From assembly GCF_018613195.1 (NCBI RefSeq), contig NZ_JAGGQQ010000007.1:1-64000 (forward strand): a stretch of 64,000 nucleotides of DNA, written 5' to 3'. Below the pieces are notes generated by a model that was not told where the DNA came from, made no database searches, and saw only the letters and a list, made by a program, of their open reading frames with translations. Of the stretch, positions 35,681 to 44,391 are shown one piece after another. The position numbers and the translations under genes were made by a program. Within the stretch, counting starts at the first letter, position 1. Every line of letters begins with the position of its first letter. This stretch comes from Bacillus sp. ISL-45 (GTDB taxonomy: Bacteria > Bacillota > Bacilli > Bacillales > Cytobacillaceae).

Positions 35681-36868
35681 ATGGAGAAGCCTCTAAAAAA
35701 AATTGATCGTTTTGACTGGACATTGACGCTCCTTTTACTGTTGTTCTTTTTGACTAGCTGCTTCGCGATTTACAGCGCCCAGAGAACAGGCCAATATGTT
35801 GGACAGAACTTTTTATATAAACAAATCTTCTGGTATGTCGTTGGGTCGGGGATCATCGGTGTTGTGATGATGTTCGACAGCGAACAGTACCGCAAGCTTA
35901 GCTGGTATTTGTACGGTTTTGGAGTCTTCCTGCTCATCTTCCTGTTTTTCGCTCCTGCCAGCATAGCAGAGGAAAGGAATGGCGCAAAAAGCTGGTTTTT
36001 CATCGAACCATTCGGTTCGATCCAGCCTTCGGAATTCATGAAAGTCTTTCTGATTCTTGCCTTGAGCAGCACGATCTATGCCCACCATAAGAAACATTCG
36101 ATCAAGACTCTTCAAACTGACTTCCTGCTTTTCATCAAGCTTGGCTTCATAACCGCCATGCCACTTGGAATGATCATGCTTCAGCCCGATCTGGGCACCT
36201 CTCTAGTCGTGCTTGCGATTTTCACCGGGATCATCCTGGTGTCAGGCATTACCTGGAAGATCATCCTTCCGCTCTATGGCAGTGGAGCTGCACTAGGTGC
36301 CGGTATCCTGTATCTTGTCATCTGGAAACCAGAAATCCTGAAAAAATACCTAGGGGTAAAAACCTATCAGTTCGGGCGCATTTATGCGTGGCTTGACCCT
36401 GAGAGCTACCCCGAATATGGATACCATCTATTAAAATCACTCAGTGCCATTGGTTCCGGCATGCTTACCGGGAAAGGCCTGAATGGGAGCGAAGTCTATA
36501 TACCTGAAAGCCATACGGACTTCATTTTCAGTGTCATCGGTGAGGAATTCGGCTTTGTGGGCGGCAGCTTTGTCATCGGCCTGTACTTCCTGCTAATCTA
36601 CCATTTGACAAAAACGGCACTAGATACGAACGACCCTTTCAATACCTACATCAGCGCGGGAGTCATCAGCATGATCACCTTTCACGTCTTCCAGAATATC
36701 GGGATGACGATCCAGCTGCTGCCGATTACCGGCATCCCGCTGCCCTTCATCAGTTATGGCGGAAGCTCGCTCATGGGCAATATGCTCGCTATGGGGTTGA
36801 TCTATGGAATCCGATTCCATCATAAAACGTATATGTTCGCTTCGAGAGACAGGAGTTTTGAAATATGA
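35681..36868 (+). CDS. rodA: SEDS family peptidoglycan glycosyltransferase (RodA/FtsW type)
   Basis: 395 residues, about ten membrane helices. SEDS motifs: GAKSWFFIEPFGSIQPSEFMKV, MLQPDLGTSLV, and the C-terminal PITGIPLPFISYGGSSLMGNMLAMGL, which is the RodA/FtsW/SpoVE signature. It polymerises lipid II with a class B PBP. FIEPFGSIQPSE and the tail favour RodA over FtsW, though paralogue assignment within Bacillus is not certain. The ATG at 35681 has AGGG eight bases upstream. The next gene overlaps by four bases. Confidence 0.88.
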   Translation: MEKPLKKIDRFDWTLTLLLLLFFLTSCFAIYSAQRTGQYVGQNFLYKQIFWYVVGSGIIGVVMMFDSEQYRKLSWYLYGFGVFLLIFLFFAPASIAEERNGAKSWFFIEPFGSIQPSEFMKVFLILALSSTIYAHHKKHSIKTLQTDFLLFIKLGFITAMPLGMIMLQPDLGTSLVVLAIFTGIILVSGITWKIILPLYGSGAALGAGILYLVIWKPEILKKYLGVKTYQFGRIYAWLDPESYPEYGYHLLKSLSAIGSGMLTGKGLNGSEVYIPESHTDFIFSVIGEEFGFVGGSFVIGLYFLLIYHLTKTALDTNDPFNTYISAGVISMITFHVFQNIGMTIQLLPITGIPLPFISYGGSSLMGNMLAMGLIYGIRFHHKTYMFASRDRSFEI

Positions 36869-37722
36869 AGCTAGTAAGCCATTACCGCGAGAATGAAGTT
36901 TTGAGGAATAGTTTTATCCAGCTGGCCGCTGACATTTTCGGCATTGATTTTACCAGTTGGCATGAAAAGGGCTATTGGGGTAATCGATACATCCCGTTTT
37001 CCTATGCCGACGGGGACCGGATCGCGGCCAATGTATCGGTTAACGACCTCGATTTTATCATTGAAGGAAAAAGCTATAAAGCCCTGCAGATTGGCACTGT
37101 CATGACCCATCCTGAATATCGGAACAAGGGGTTGTCAGCAAGCCTGATGAATCATGTTTTGGATGCGTACGAGGGAATATATGATTTTATCTACCTGTTC
37201 GCCAATGACAGTGTGCTCGATTTTTATCCGAGATTCGGATTTGAAGAAGTTGAAGAGTATCTATATTCGACAAAGGTTTCTGCTGGGCAGAGCCCATTTG
37301 TTTTGAGAAAACTCGAGTTGGCACGCGACCTTGAATTTATCGAAAAAGCGGTTTATGGAAGATTGCCGGTTTCCCAGGCTTTTTCGACGGCAAATTCGGC
37401 CGGCATTACGATGTTTCATGTTCTGAATGTTTTTCCTGACCACCTTTACTATCATGCAGAAAAAGACTCTATTGTTATTTTCACGAAGGAAAACGGGACG
37501 ATCCAATTGTATGATCTCATCAGCACAGCGCCTGTAGACATTAAAGACATTATCCCGATCTTTGGAGACACAGATGCTGTTCAATTCCACTTCACACCCG
37601 ATGACAGTGATCTCCAATATCAGCGCGTTCCTTTTAAAAGAGACGGAGCATTATTTGTTAAAAAGAGACCAGGGATGGAGCTTCCTAAGTTCATTAAGCA
37701 TCCATTCACCTCTGAGGCATAA
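36865..37722 (+). CDS. GNAT family N-acetyltransferase
   Basis: 285 residues. N-terminal GNAT fold with acetyl-CoA pattern IGTVMTHPEYRNKGLSASLMNHVLDAY near residues 79-105 and a C-terminal extension of some 130 residues of the Eis-like/multi-domain acetyltransferase kind. Substrate unknown. ATGA overlap with rodA suggests co-transcription. Confidence 0.85.
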   Translation: MKLVSHYRENEVLRNSFIQLAADIFGIDFTSWHEKGYWGNRYIPFSYADGDRIAANVSVNDLDFIIEGKSYKALQIGTVMTHPEYRNKGLSASLMNHVLDAYEGIYDFIYLFANDSVLDFYPRFGFEEVEEYLYSTKVSAGQSPFVLRKLELARDLEFIEKAVYGRLPVSQAFSTANSAGITMFHVLNVFPDHLYYHAEKDSIVIFTKENGTIQLYDLISTAPVDIKDIIPIFGDTDAVQFHFTPDDSDLQYQRVPFKRDGALFVKKRPGMELPKFIKHPFTSEA

Positions 37723-37728
37723 TTAGAA

Positions 37729-37756
37729 AAAAGGCTGAGCAGCTCAGCCTTTTTCC
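37729..37756. terminator. Bidirectional terminator between GNAT and TauE genes
   Basis: AAAAAGGCTGAG-CAG-CTCAGCCTTTTT, usable on both strands; overlaps the last codons of the convergent tauE-like gene. Confidence 0.87.
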
Positions 37757-38613
37757 ATTTTCCTGGTTGTCTTTATTTTAAGAATTGAGCGTGCAAAAAA
37801 ATACACGATGAATATGCCCATGATCCACAGCCCTGTTTTATTCAGGTCAAATAGCTTCAGGACCGCTCCCGCCAGCGTGACAAGATAAAGGATTCCGAGC
37901 ATCGCGTTCATTTCCCTGTTTTCAAAATAACCAGTCATTCTTGCGCCGAATGGGGAGCCGGCTAGCGTGCCAGCAATCAGCATCAGGCCAATGAAGTAAT
38001 CGATCTCCGTATTGACCGCATAGGAAACGAACCCAACTGATACGATAAGCAATACCGCAAATAAACTCGTTCCGACCGCCTTTTTTGGATTGAAGCCCAG
38101 CGATGTAATGATCAGCGGAACGATGATAAAACCGCCTCCCACACCAAGCGTTGCCGAGACGAAGCCGCCGAGGAATCCAACGGCCAACAGCTTTGGCAGT
38201 GAAAAATTTGCAGGTGCAGGGATTCCCTCGTCTTTCTTTCTTCCCTGGCGGATCATTTTTACCGCAAAATAAGCAAGCAGCACAATATAGAGGAACGGAA
38301 TGACGATTTCATCCCATCCCCTCGCTTCAAGGGCATACACCAGCGGCCTTGCCAGCTGCGTCGCGGCAATTCCGCTCAACCCCATCATCAACCCCTCTTT
38401 CCAGAGGATATTCTTCAGGCGGATATGGGCTGTAATTCCCGAAATGGATGTACCCACTGTAAAAAACAAACTGGTTGTGATTGCCTCAAGCGGCGAAAAG
38501 CCTAACAATAATAAAATGGGCGTCAGGATAAAGCCGCCTCCCACCCCGAAAAAACCAGAGAGGACACTGATCAGGCCGCCCAGCAGCAAATAAAGTATGT
38601 ATTCCATAGACAA
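37744..38613 (-). CDS. TauE/SafE family membrane exporter
   Basis: 289 residues with eight or so membrane helices in two related halves, each holding a Gly-rich motif: LISVLSGFFGVGGGFILTPILLLLGF and GFVSATLGVGGGFIIVPLIITSLG. The family (PF01925) exports sulfite, sulfoacetate or similar anions; the substrate here is unknown. Single gene, convergent with the GNAT gene. Confidence 0.9.
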   Translation of the reverse strand: MSMEYILYLLLGGLISVLSGFFGVGGGFILTPILLLLGFSPLEAITTSLFFTVGTSISGITAHIRLKNILWKEGLMMGLSGIAATQLARPLVYALEARGWDEIVIPFLYIVLLAYFAVKMIRQGRKKDEGIPAPANFSLPKLLAVGFLGGFVSATLGVGGGFIIVPLIITSLGFNPKKAVGTSLFAVLLIVSVGFVSYAVNTEIDYFIGLMLIAGTLAGSPFGARMTGYFENREMNAMLGILYLVTLAGAVLKLFDLNKTGLWIMGIFIVYFFARSILKIKTTRKMEKG

Positions 38614-38836
38614 CTTCCTCTTCCAATCGAGTTCCTTTATAGAGTACCACTTTCACCCTATAAATAAAGAGTGAGCGACCTATCTTTTTATATGGTTGAC
38701 GATATAGAAAACGATGAGTTTGAAGTTATTCAGCCCTCTCTGAAATAATTGGCTCTGGCAGAAGTAAAAATGGTATACTTCTAACTAGGTTTATTTTCAC
38801 GACTTTACTATAACAACTCAAAGGAGATACTGCTTC

Positions 38837-39415
38837 ATGTCTGAATGGATTCACGCGATAGAAGAATGGCTGCTTGAATTTGGTTCATGGGGATTATTCT
38901 TCGTGTCCTTCCTGGAATCATCCTTTTTCCCGATTCCTCCCGATGTTTTGATGATCCCTATGGGTATTGCCAATCCTGACAAGGCACTCTGGTATGCCTT
39001 CATCACAACAGCAGGTTCTGTACTCGGTGCCCTGCTTGGCTGGTACATCGGCAAAAGAGTCGGCCGTCCAATCTTGCGTTATTTTATAAAAGAAGAGAAA
39101 ATTGTCCTGGTCGAACGCTATTTCGAAAAATACGGTGCAATGGCTATTCTGATTGCCGGTTTCACTCCTATTCCATATAAGGTCTTCACGATTTTTTCCG
39201 GAATCTCCAACGTTAGGATTCCGACGCTCATTATCTGGTCAATCATCGGCCGCGGCCTTCGTTTCTTCCTTGAAGCAGCTATCATCGTCGCACTGGGCGA
39301 CAAAGCCATGCCATTCATCGAAGAAAATTTCGCGATGCTGACAATCGCCCTCGGAGTCGTTGTCATTGCTGGGTATTTAATTTACGCTTATTTAAAGAGA
39401 TCGAAAAAAGCATAA
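38837..39415 (+). CDS. DedA/SNARE-associated family membrane protein
   Basis: 192 residues. Motifs: FFVSFLESSFFPIPPDVLM, GSVLGALLGWYIGKRVGRP, then GFTPIPYKVFTIFSGI, the (F/Y)TP-P-K signature typical of the YqaA/DedA branch. DedA proteins are linked to membrane lipid scrambling (undecaprenyl-phosphate recycling) and proton-motive-force maintenance. An extended -10 (TGGTATACT near 38770) and SD AAAGGAG precede it. Confidence 0.87.
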   Translation: MSEWIHAIEEWLLEFGSWGLFFVSFLESSFFPIPPDVLMIPMGIANPDKALWYAFITTAGSVLGALLGWYIGKRVGRPILRYFIKEEKIVLVERYFEKYGAMAILIAGFTPIPYKVFTIFSGISNVRIPTLIIWSIIGRGLRFFLEAAIIVALGDKAMPFIEENFAMLTIALGVVVIAGYLIYAYLKRSKKA

Positions 39416-39425
39416 ACACAAATAG

Positions 39426-39463
39426 AAAATGCTTGAGCCTACATTGGCTTCAAGCATTTTTTT
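39426..39463 (+). terminator. Terminator of the DedA gene
   Basis: AAATGCTTGA-gcctacattggc-TTCAAGCATTTTTTTG. Confidence 0.85.
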
Positions 39464-39574
39464 GAACTAGTTGATATTAGAGGCTGAAACAATCTAGCAC
39501 AATTAGAACTCCTGATATCAAAGGTATGATCCAATCTGTATCTCTTTGCGACGAAGAAAGATTATAAAGGATGA

Positions 39575-40600
39575 TCATTCATTTATATCGTAAATTAATT
39601 GATCGAATAATTTCCCATCAACATAAAGCAAAATTGCCCATTCTCCCTTTAGAGGAATTTTAACTGCTGAGGGTGTATGCGCATCCGCCCCGTTATTTGG
39701 ACCATAAGCACGAATTGTCCATCCCATTCCATTCGTAATTTTATGGACTGTTTTGGATTCTCTATGATATCCCACTATTGTCAAGTCCACATCCGTTACA
39801 CCCCATAGATGCCACATCCACTTTTGACCATTTAGACTTGGCATGTCAGCACCTATAACCCCTGACTTATTTTCATTCCCGATAATGCCTCTGTCACCGA
39901 ACTCCACTGCTTTTCGCGACCAATCAATATTTTCAAATTCACTTATTTGAACAAAATCTGGTATATCTTCGGGTAGAGTAATAGGGGCGTCTTCTGCTTT
40001 TTCAGCCACACTGACAACTACATCGCCATAGGCTTTGCCATCCAGATAAACCTCATACTTCCACAAGCCATCGTAAGGCACTTTGAATGTAATCGAGAAA
40101 CGCTGCAAACTTGGGTATCCCGGCGATGGTTCTATTATTTCCTGAGCCGGTACAACTTGTATTCTTTCACCGGTTTCTTTATGAATGGCAGAAATAGAAA
40201 GATCCTTTCCTTTATATGTGTTGAAAGGTTCTGCGAAACTAAAGATATAACCATAAGGTGCTGCTGCTTTCAATTTTGGATCAGGAAATATGCTGAATTT
40301 AGTAGCTTGATTCTCCTTATAGTCATGTCGTATTTCCCACTGCCCAGGAGCAGTTGGAGCACCATTTATCATTTCATGATCCTGGTTGACCAAAAGCTCG
40401 GTAGAAACGAAGAAGGCTAATAAACAAATGGCAAAAGTGGAAATGGCGAATACAACTAGTTTATTGGGGCCTTTTTGCTTCTCAATTTTATCTTTAAGGA
40501 CGGCTCTCCTGATATTCATTTTTTGGAACTCCGTAAAGTGAACACCTTTATGAGTCGTCGAGTCCATCGCGTTACGCAGCTGCTTAAGCTTGCCCTCCAT
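39575..40600 (-). CDS. Membrane-anchored anti-sigma-like protein (DUF4871-type)
   Basis: 341 residues with one membrane segment near residues 46-66 (KLVVFAISTFAICLLAFFV). The short N-terminal part would be cytoplasmic, where an anti-sigma factor holds its sigma factor; the large C-terminal part is outside and looks like the DUF4871 domain (MWHLWGVTDVDLTIVGYH, GEWAILLYVDGKLFDQLIYDI). No zinc-binding HxxxCxxC anti-sigma motif is visible. It overlaps the ECF sigma gene by 17 bases, which strongly suggests the anti-sigma role. No other member of the pathway is present. Confidence 0.75.
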   Translation of the reverse strand: MEGKLKQLRNAMDSTTHKGVHFTEFQKMNIRRAVLKDKIEKQKGPNKLVVFAISTFAICLLAFFVSTELLVNQDHEMINGAPTAPGQWEIRHDYKENQATKFSIFPDPKLKAAAPYGYIFSFAEPFNTYKGKDLSISAIHKETGERIQVVPAQEIIEPSPGYPSLQRFSITFKVPYDGLWKYEVYLDGKAYGDVVVSVAEKAEDAPITLPEDIPDFVQISEFENIDWSRKAVEFGDRGIIGNENKSGVIGADMPSLNGQKWMWHLWGVTDVDLTIVGYHRESKTVHKITNGMGWTIRAYGPNNGADAHTPSAVKIPLKGEWAILLYVDGKLFDQLIYDINE

Positions 40601-41135
40601 TATATCCCCACCTCTCCATCATTTTTTTCAGCTTCATTCTGCCTCTACTCAATCTGGTTTTGATCGTATTGGGGTTCACTTCTAATATTCCTGTGATTTC
40701 TTCAATCGAACATTCTTCATAATAATAAAGCGTAACCACTTCCCGATATTTAACAGGTAAAGATAATACACACAAAGAAAGAAACTCTTCTTCACTGCGC
40801 TTCAATAAATCTTTTTCTGGCGACAATTCCTTCGATGAAAAAAGAGAATACAAGCTTGAATTCCTCACTACTTTTCGAAACGCCGAACTCTTCAATACAT
40901 CCTTTGATTTATTAATAGCCAATCGATAAATCCATGATTTAAAGGAGATCAATTCATCAATTTTGTCATAATTTTTGTAGCATACAATGAATACATCCTG
41001 GACAATATCTTCCGCCAGCTTCCAGTCCTTCACATAGTTATAAACTAACTTTGTCAGCCGTTCACCGTACTCATTCATAATAAACTCCAGCCAGGTATCC
41101 TGATCTAATAGGCCTTCTTCCCTGATCTTTTTCAC
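40584..41135 (-). CDS. ECF RNA polymerase sigma factor
   Basis: 183 residues. Region 2 with YNYVKDWKLAEDIVQDVFIVCYKNYDKI and FKSWIYRLAINKSKDVLK, and region 4 with LPVKYREVVTLYYYEECSIEEITGILEVNPNTIKTRLSRGR. The GTG start at 41135 has GGGGTGAG upstream. A TGAAAC/CGTC promoter of the ECF type lies 34 bases upstream, so it likely activates its own operon. Paralogue (SigM, SigW, SigV...) cannot be assigned. Confidence 0.92.
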   Translation of the reverse strand: MKKIREEGLLDQDTWLEFIMNEYGERLTKLVYNYVKDWKLAEDIVQDVFIVCYKNYDKIDELISFKSWIYRLAINKSKDVLKSSAFRKVVRNSSLYSLFSSKELSPEKDLLKRSEEEFLSLCVLSLPVKYREVVTLYYYEECSIEEITGILEVNPNTIKTRLSRGRMKLKKMMERWGYNGGQA

Positions 41136-41168
41136 ACATTTCTCACCCCAACTTCAGTTTAATGCTAA

Positions 41169-41194
41169 GACGAATGAGTTAGGCTTAGGTTTCA
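41169..41194 (-). promoter_or_regulatory. Autoregulatory ECF-type promoter
   Basis: Minus-strand TGAAAC (41189-41194), 16-base spacer, CGTC (41169-41172). This matches the Bacillus ECF consensus TGAAAC-16-CGT(C/A). Confidence 0.8.
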
Positions 41195-41239
41195 CTTTTT
41201 TCATGCCTTTTTATTAAGCTCTTTTCTTAAATTTTATCA

Positions 41240-41500
41240 CTTTCTCAAAAATGAAAACTTATAACCCAACTAATCCTTTTGGTATCTTCCTCCTCCAACC
41301 TCAATTTATCTGCGATATTGTGCAGACCTATCCTTTAACCAGCCAATATGCTCCTCTTTGTTTATAACAACATCAATTGGGTAGATTAAAATAAGCTTGC
41401 TAGCTAACTAATGACTATTTACCGGTTTAAGGGCTGCAGCAATTCTTCTTATCAATACGCATTTCGCAGCCCAACTTTAAAGTCCAATTAAATAAGGAGT
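41240..41500. other. Intergenic stretch between ECF promoter and channel gene
   Basis: No gene with an SD, no strong hairpin and no repeat was seen here. Confidence 0.45.
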
Positions 41501-41507
41501 GAGGAGT

Positions 41508-43199
41508 TTGAACAATAATTTTTACAATGGCTGGGACAGCATTCTTGGCAAGCTGCCAAATGTGCTGATTGCGCTGGCAGTCCTGCTTGTCGGATGGCTT
41601 GTCGCAAAATTAATCGAAAAAGCAGTGTACAAGGGGCTGCAGAAAACCAGCCTTGATAACAAGCTTTTTTCAAATGTAAATAATAAGAAGTATTCAGCTG
41701 AGAAAATCATCAGTAAGATCGTCTATATTTTGATTCTAGTATTTGTCTTCATCATGTTCCTGAATATCTTAGACTTATATGTGTTGACGGAGCCGCTCGT
41801 CGGAATGTTCTCAACCATTGCGGCAGCAATTCCGAACATCCTGAAAGCAGGATTGATTCTCTTATTTGCCTGGCTGATCGCTTCAGGTCTGAAATTCCTG
41901 ATCCAGAAAGGCGGCAAGTCGCTCGGTGTCCATGAAAAACTGAGCAAGTACAAGCTTACCAACGACAACCAGCAGACTACAAACGCGGTAGACACAGTTG
42001 CGAATATCGTATTCTATCTGGTATTGCTGATGGCATTGCCGGCTGTATTGTCTGCACTTGACCTGCAAGGCGTTTCGGAGCCATTCGAAAACATGATTGA
42101 GGGAATCCTCTCATTCATTCCTAAACTATTTGCGGCAGCACTGATTCTATTAGTCGGCTACTTTGTTGCAAAAATTGTCCGCGATATCCTGACCAACTTC
42201 TTGCAAAGCATTGGCACCGAAAAATTAGTCCAGCGTTTTGGGCTTTCCCGCTTGTTTGAAGGTACGAGCCTTTCACGCGTGATCGGCACGGTTGCTTTCG
42301 TATTGATTTTGATTCCGACTGTCATCGCTGCGCTTGAGCGCCTTGATGTTGAAGGAATTTCCGGACCGGCCATCGCAATGCTGAATGATATCCTGACGAT
42401 GATTCCAAATATCGTCGTAGCTATCATTCTAGTCATGATCGGCCTATGGCTGGGAAAATGGCTGAAAAAATTCACAGCTGATTTGTTAAGAAGAATCGGT
42501 TTCGACTCTTATTTTAGAGGCATGGGCTTGAGCAGCGCAGCAAATCGTCCAAATACATTAAGCTTATCTGATATTGTCGGCTATATCGTCCAGGTCATCG
42601 TAGTCCTTCTGTTCGTAGCCGAAGCATTGAATGTCGTAAAGCTTGATTTCTTCGTCGACCTTGCCCGTGGTGTAATTGCGTATCTTCCGCATGTCATTGC
42701 CGCAATTGTCATTCTTGGTGTCGGCCTATGGCTTGGCGGTCTTGCGAAGAAAGTACTCAGCAGCATCCTGCAGGGTGATTCTTCGAATGTATTGGCAACA
42801 GTCGCAAAATACGCGATCATCACCATCGCTGTTTTCATGGCACTCGACCAGCTTGGAGTCGCACCTGCGATCGTGAACGCAGCCTTCATCCTGACACTTG
42901 GAGGATTGGCGCTCGCTTTCGGACTGGCCTTCGGTCTTGGCGGCAAAAATTTCGCTTCCAAATACCTGACCAAGTTCGATGAAAAAATCGAAAAAACCAG
43001 CATTGACCAGGCAGCGGTCCAGCAGCAAAAAATGAAAAAGAACAACCCAGTCAACCCGAATCCTGCTGCACCGCCGAACTTGAACAATCTGAACCAGAAT
43101 CCGAACCCTGGAACACCGCCAAACTTGAACAACCCGAACCAGAACAGAAACAATAACCCTATGGATCCTCATAATGGCGACAACCCGTTGAATCCATAA
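41508..43199 (+). CDS. Multi-repeat conserved TM-helix protein, mechanosensitive channel-like
   Basis: About 563 residues. The segment LPNVLIALAVLLVGWLVAKL is repeated in variant form five or six times (IPNILKAGLILLFAWLIASG; IPKLFAAALILLVGYFVAKI; IPNIVVAIILVMIGLWLGKW; LPHVIAAIVILGVGLWLGGL), each the conserved TM helix (PF05552) found in MscS-like proteins. A final GGLALAFGLAFGLGGKNFASKYL resembles the MscS pore-to-beta junction. The C-terminal 65 residues are Asn/Pro-rich. No MscS beta domain follows. The TTG at 41508 has AAGGAG eight bases upstream. Confidence 0.82.
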   Translation: MNNNFYNGWDSILGKLPNVLIALAVLLVGWLVAKLIEKAVYKGLQKTSLDNKLFSNVNNKKYSAEKIISKIVYILILVFVFIMFLNILDLYVLTEPLVGMFSTIAAAIPNILKAGLILLFAWLIASGLKFLIQKGGKSLGVHEKLSKYKLTNDNQQTTNAVDTVANIVFYLVLLMALPAVLSALDLQGVSEPFENMIEGILSFIPKLFAAALILLVGYFVAKIVRDILTNFLQSIGTEKLVQRFGLSRLFEGTSLSRVIGTVAFVLILIPTVIAALERLDVEGISGPAIAMLNDILTMIPNIVVAIILVMIGLWLGKWLKKFTADLLRRIGFDSYFRGMGLSSAANRPNTLSLSDIVGYIVQVIVVLLFVAEALNVVKLDFFVDLARGVIAYLPHVIAAIVILGVGLWLGGLAKKVLSSILQGDSSNVLATVAKYAIITIAVFMALDQLGVAPAIVNAAFILTLGGLALAFGLAFGLGGKNFASKYLTKFDEKIEKTSIDQAAVQQQKMKKNNPVNPNPAAPPNLNNLNQNPNPGTPPNLNNPNQNRNNNPMDPHNGDNPLNP

Positions 43200-43208
43200 T
43201 AAAACAAA

Positions 43209-43326
43209 AAGCGGAAGCGCCTTGGTCAGCCCCGACAAGCGCTGGAGGGCCGACCGGTGAAGTCGTTCTTTGACTTCATTGGACGGCCCGAAGCGTCTCG
43301 AGGGGCTAGGCGCTGGAGCTGGATTA
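43209..43326 (+). repeat. GC-rich dispersed hairpin element, copy 3 (long form)
   Basis: Starts AAAAGCGGAAGCGCCTTGG, holds CAGCCCCGACAAGCG, an inner hairpin GGGCCG...CGGCCC, then GAGGGGCTAGGCGCTGGAG and ends CTGGATTA. Ends as in 15237-15302, with a 50-base internal addition. Confidence 0.82.
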
Positions 43327-43386
43327 ATAAAACATATATAGTCATCCATAACCAAGGATAGTTTTTAATCCTAAAGAAGAACAAAA

Positions 43387-43416
43387 CACAGCTGCCAGTC
43401 ACGGCAGCTGTGTTTT
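43387..43416. terminator. Terminator beyond the small membrane protein gene
   Basis: ACACAGCTGCC-agtca-CGGCAGCTGTGT with T-runs on both strands; lies just beyond the stop of the gene at 43423-43560. Confidence 0.85.
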
Positions 43417-43422
43417 TATGTA

Positions 43423-43560
43423 CTAGCTGAAATTATCCATAAAAAAAATCACGAGAAACACGATGAAGGCATAAAAACTAAGATGCAGCAGCACAGTAGT
43501 GAAAAATTCCTTCAGTTTATCAAATGAAAAAGGTTCACTTTTCCTAGTCCTTGCTCTCAT
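43423..43560 (-). CDS. Small membrane protein, 45 residues
   Basis: Frame of 45 codons, starting MRARTRKSEPFSFDKLKEFF and followed by one hydrophobic helix (LLHLSFYAFIVFLVIFFMD). AGAGGGGGAC lies about nine bases before the ATG and a terminator follows the stop, so it looks like a complete small gene. I do not recognise the family. Confidence 0.55.
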   Translation of the reverse strand: MRARTRKSEPFSFDKLKEFFTTVLLHLSFYAFIVFLVIFFMDNFS

Positions 43561-43681
43561 AGCCAGCCTGTCCCCCTCTAGTAAAACTATCCATTAAGAC
43601 CAATTTTTTCTTTTAAATAATCATAGCATAATCTAGTACTTTTGTGCCCCTCTATTTTTTATTGCAGAGCCTGATAGCATA

Positions 43682-43705
43682 GAAAAACCCTCTTAAAAGA
43701 GGGTC
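43682..43705 (-). terminator. Terminator of the mtnK-aldolase unit
   Basis: Minus-strand ACCCTCTT-tt-AAGAGGGT followed by TTTTC, at the aldolase stop. Confidence 0.83.
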
Positions 43706-44345
43706 ATCTCTGCCCGTAGCTCTCGAATTTTTTTGACAGGCGTTCCATTTCTTCATCAGAAAGCTCTGTTGGCTCACCAATCGCTTTTGCCTGGTAATAA
43801 ATCTGGGCGCTGAATTCGATTTCCTCAGCAACCGTAAAAGCAGTTTCGATATTATGGGCACCGGCAATCATGCCATGGTTCGCCAATAGCACGGCTCTCC
43901 TATCCACCATACCTTCAAATGCTTTTTCAGCAAGCTCCTTCGTCCCGAATGTTGCATAGGGAGCGCATCTTACATTCGGACCGGCAAACGCCACTAAATA
44001 TGTGATCGGCGGGATGTCCCACCCAAGGGTCGCAATCGTTTTTGCGTATGGCGAGTGGGTGTGGACAAGTGCATTCAAGTCATCTCGGCGCTGGTAAAAA
44101 ATCAAATGCATGTCCAGCTCGCTCGACGGCTTTTTGCTGCCATCGATGACTTCACCATCCAAATTTATGATCACCACATCTTCAGGCCTCGTTCCGTAAT
44201 AATCAATCCCGCTCGGACTGATGGCAACTAGCTGCTTTTCCCGATTGAAAATGCTGATATTTCCACCCGTCCCTTTCGTCAGGCCGCTTGAAATGATTTT
44301 CTTGCCGTATTCTACGACTTTCATCCGTTCTTCCAGAAGCAACAT
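43704..44345 (-). CDS. Class II aldolase (fuculose-phosphate aldolase family; possible DrdA)
   Basis: 213 residues. Family features: GNISIFNREKQLVAISPSGIDY, the active-site acid in SSELDMHL near residue 73, zinc ligands in ALVHTHSPYAKTIA near 92-94, and the late His in VLLANHGMIAG. It lies 46 bases downstream of mtnK. In B. thuringiensis and some other bacteria an aldolase of this kind splits 5-deoxyribulose/5-methylthioribulose 1-phosphate (DHAP shunt), which would give DHAP plus an aldehyde. The substrate here is inferred from that context. Confidence 0.85.
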   Translation of the reverse strand: MLLLEERMKVVEYGKKIISSGLTKGTGGNISIFNREKQLVAISPSGIDYYGTRPEDVVIINLDGEVIDGSKKPSSELDMHLIFYQRRDDLNALVHTHSPYAKTIATLGWDIPPITYLVAFAGPNVRCAPYATFGTKELAEKAFEGMVDRRAVLLANHGMIAGAHNIETAFTVAEEIEFSAQIYYQAKAIGEPTELSDEEMERLSKKFESYGQR

Positions 44346-44391
44346 ATGATGCGCCTCTCTTTCTCTAAAAATCTAGATAGGGAACGTCTTA

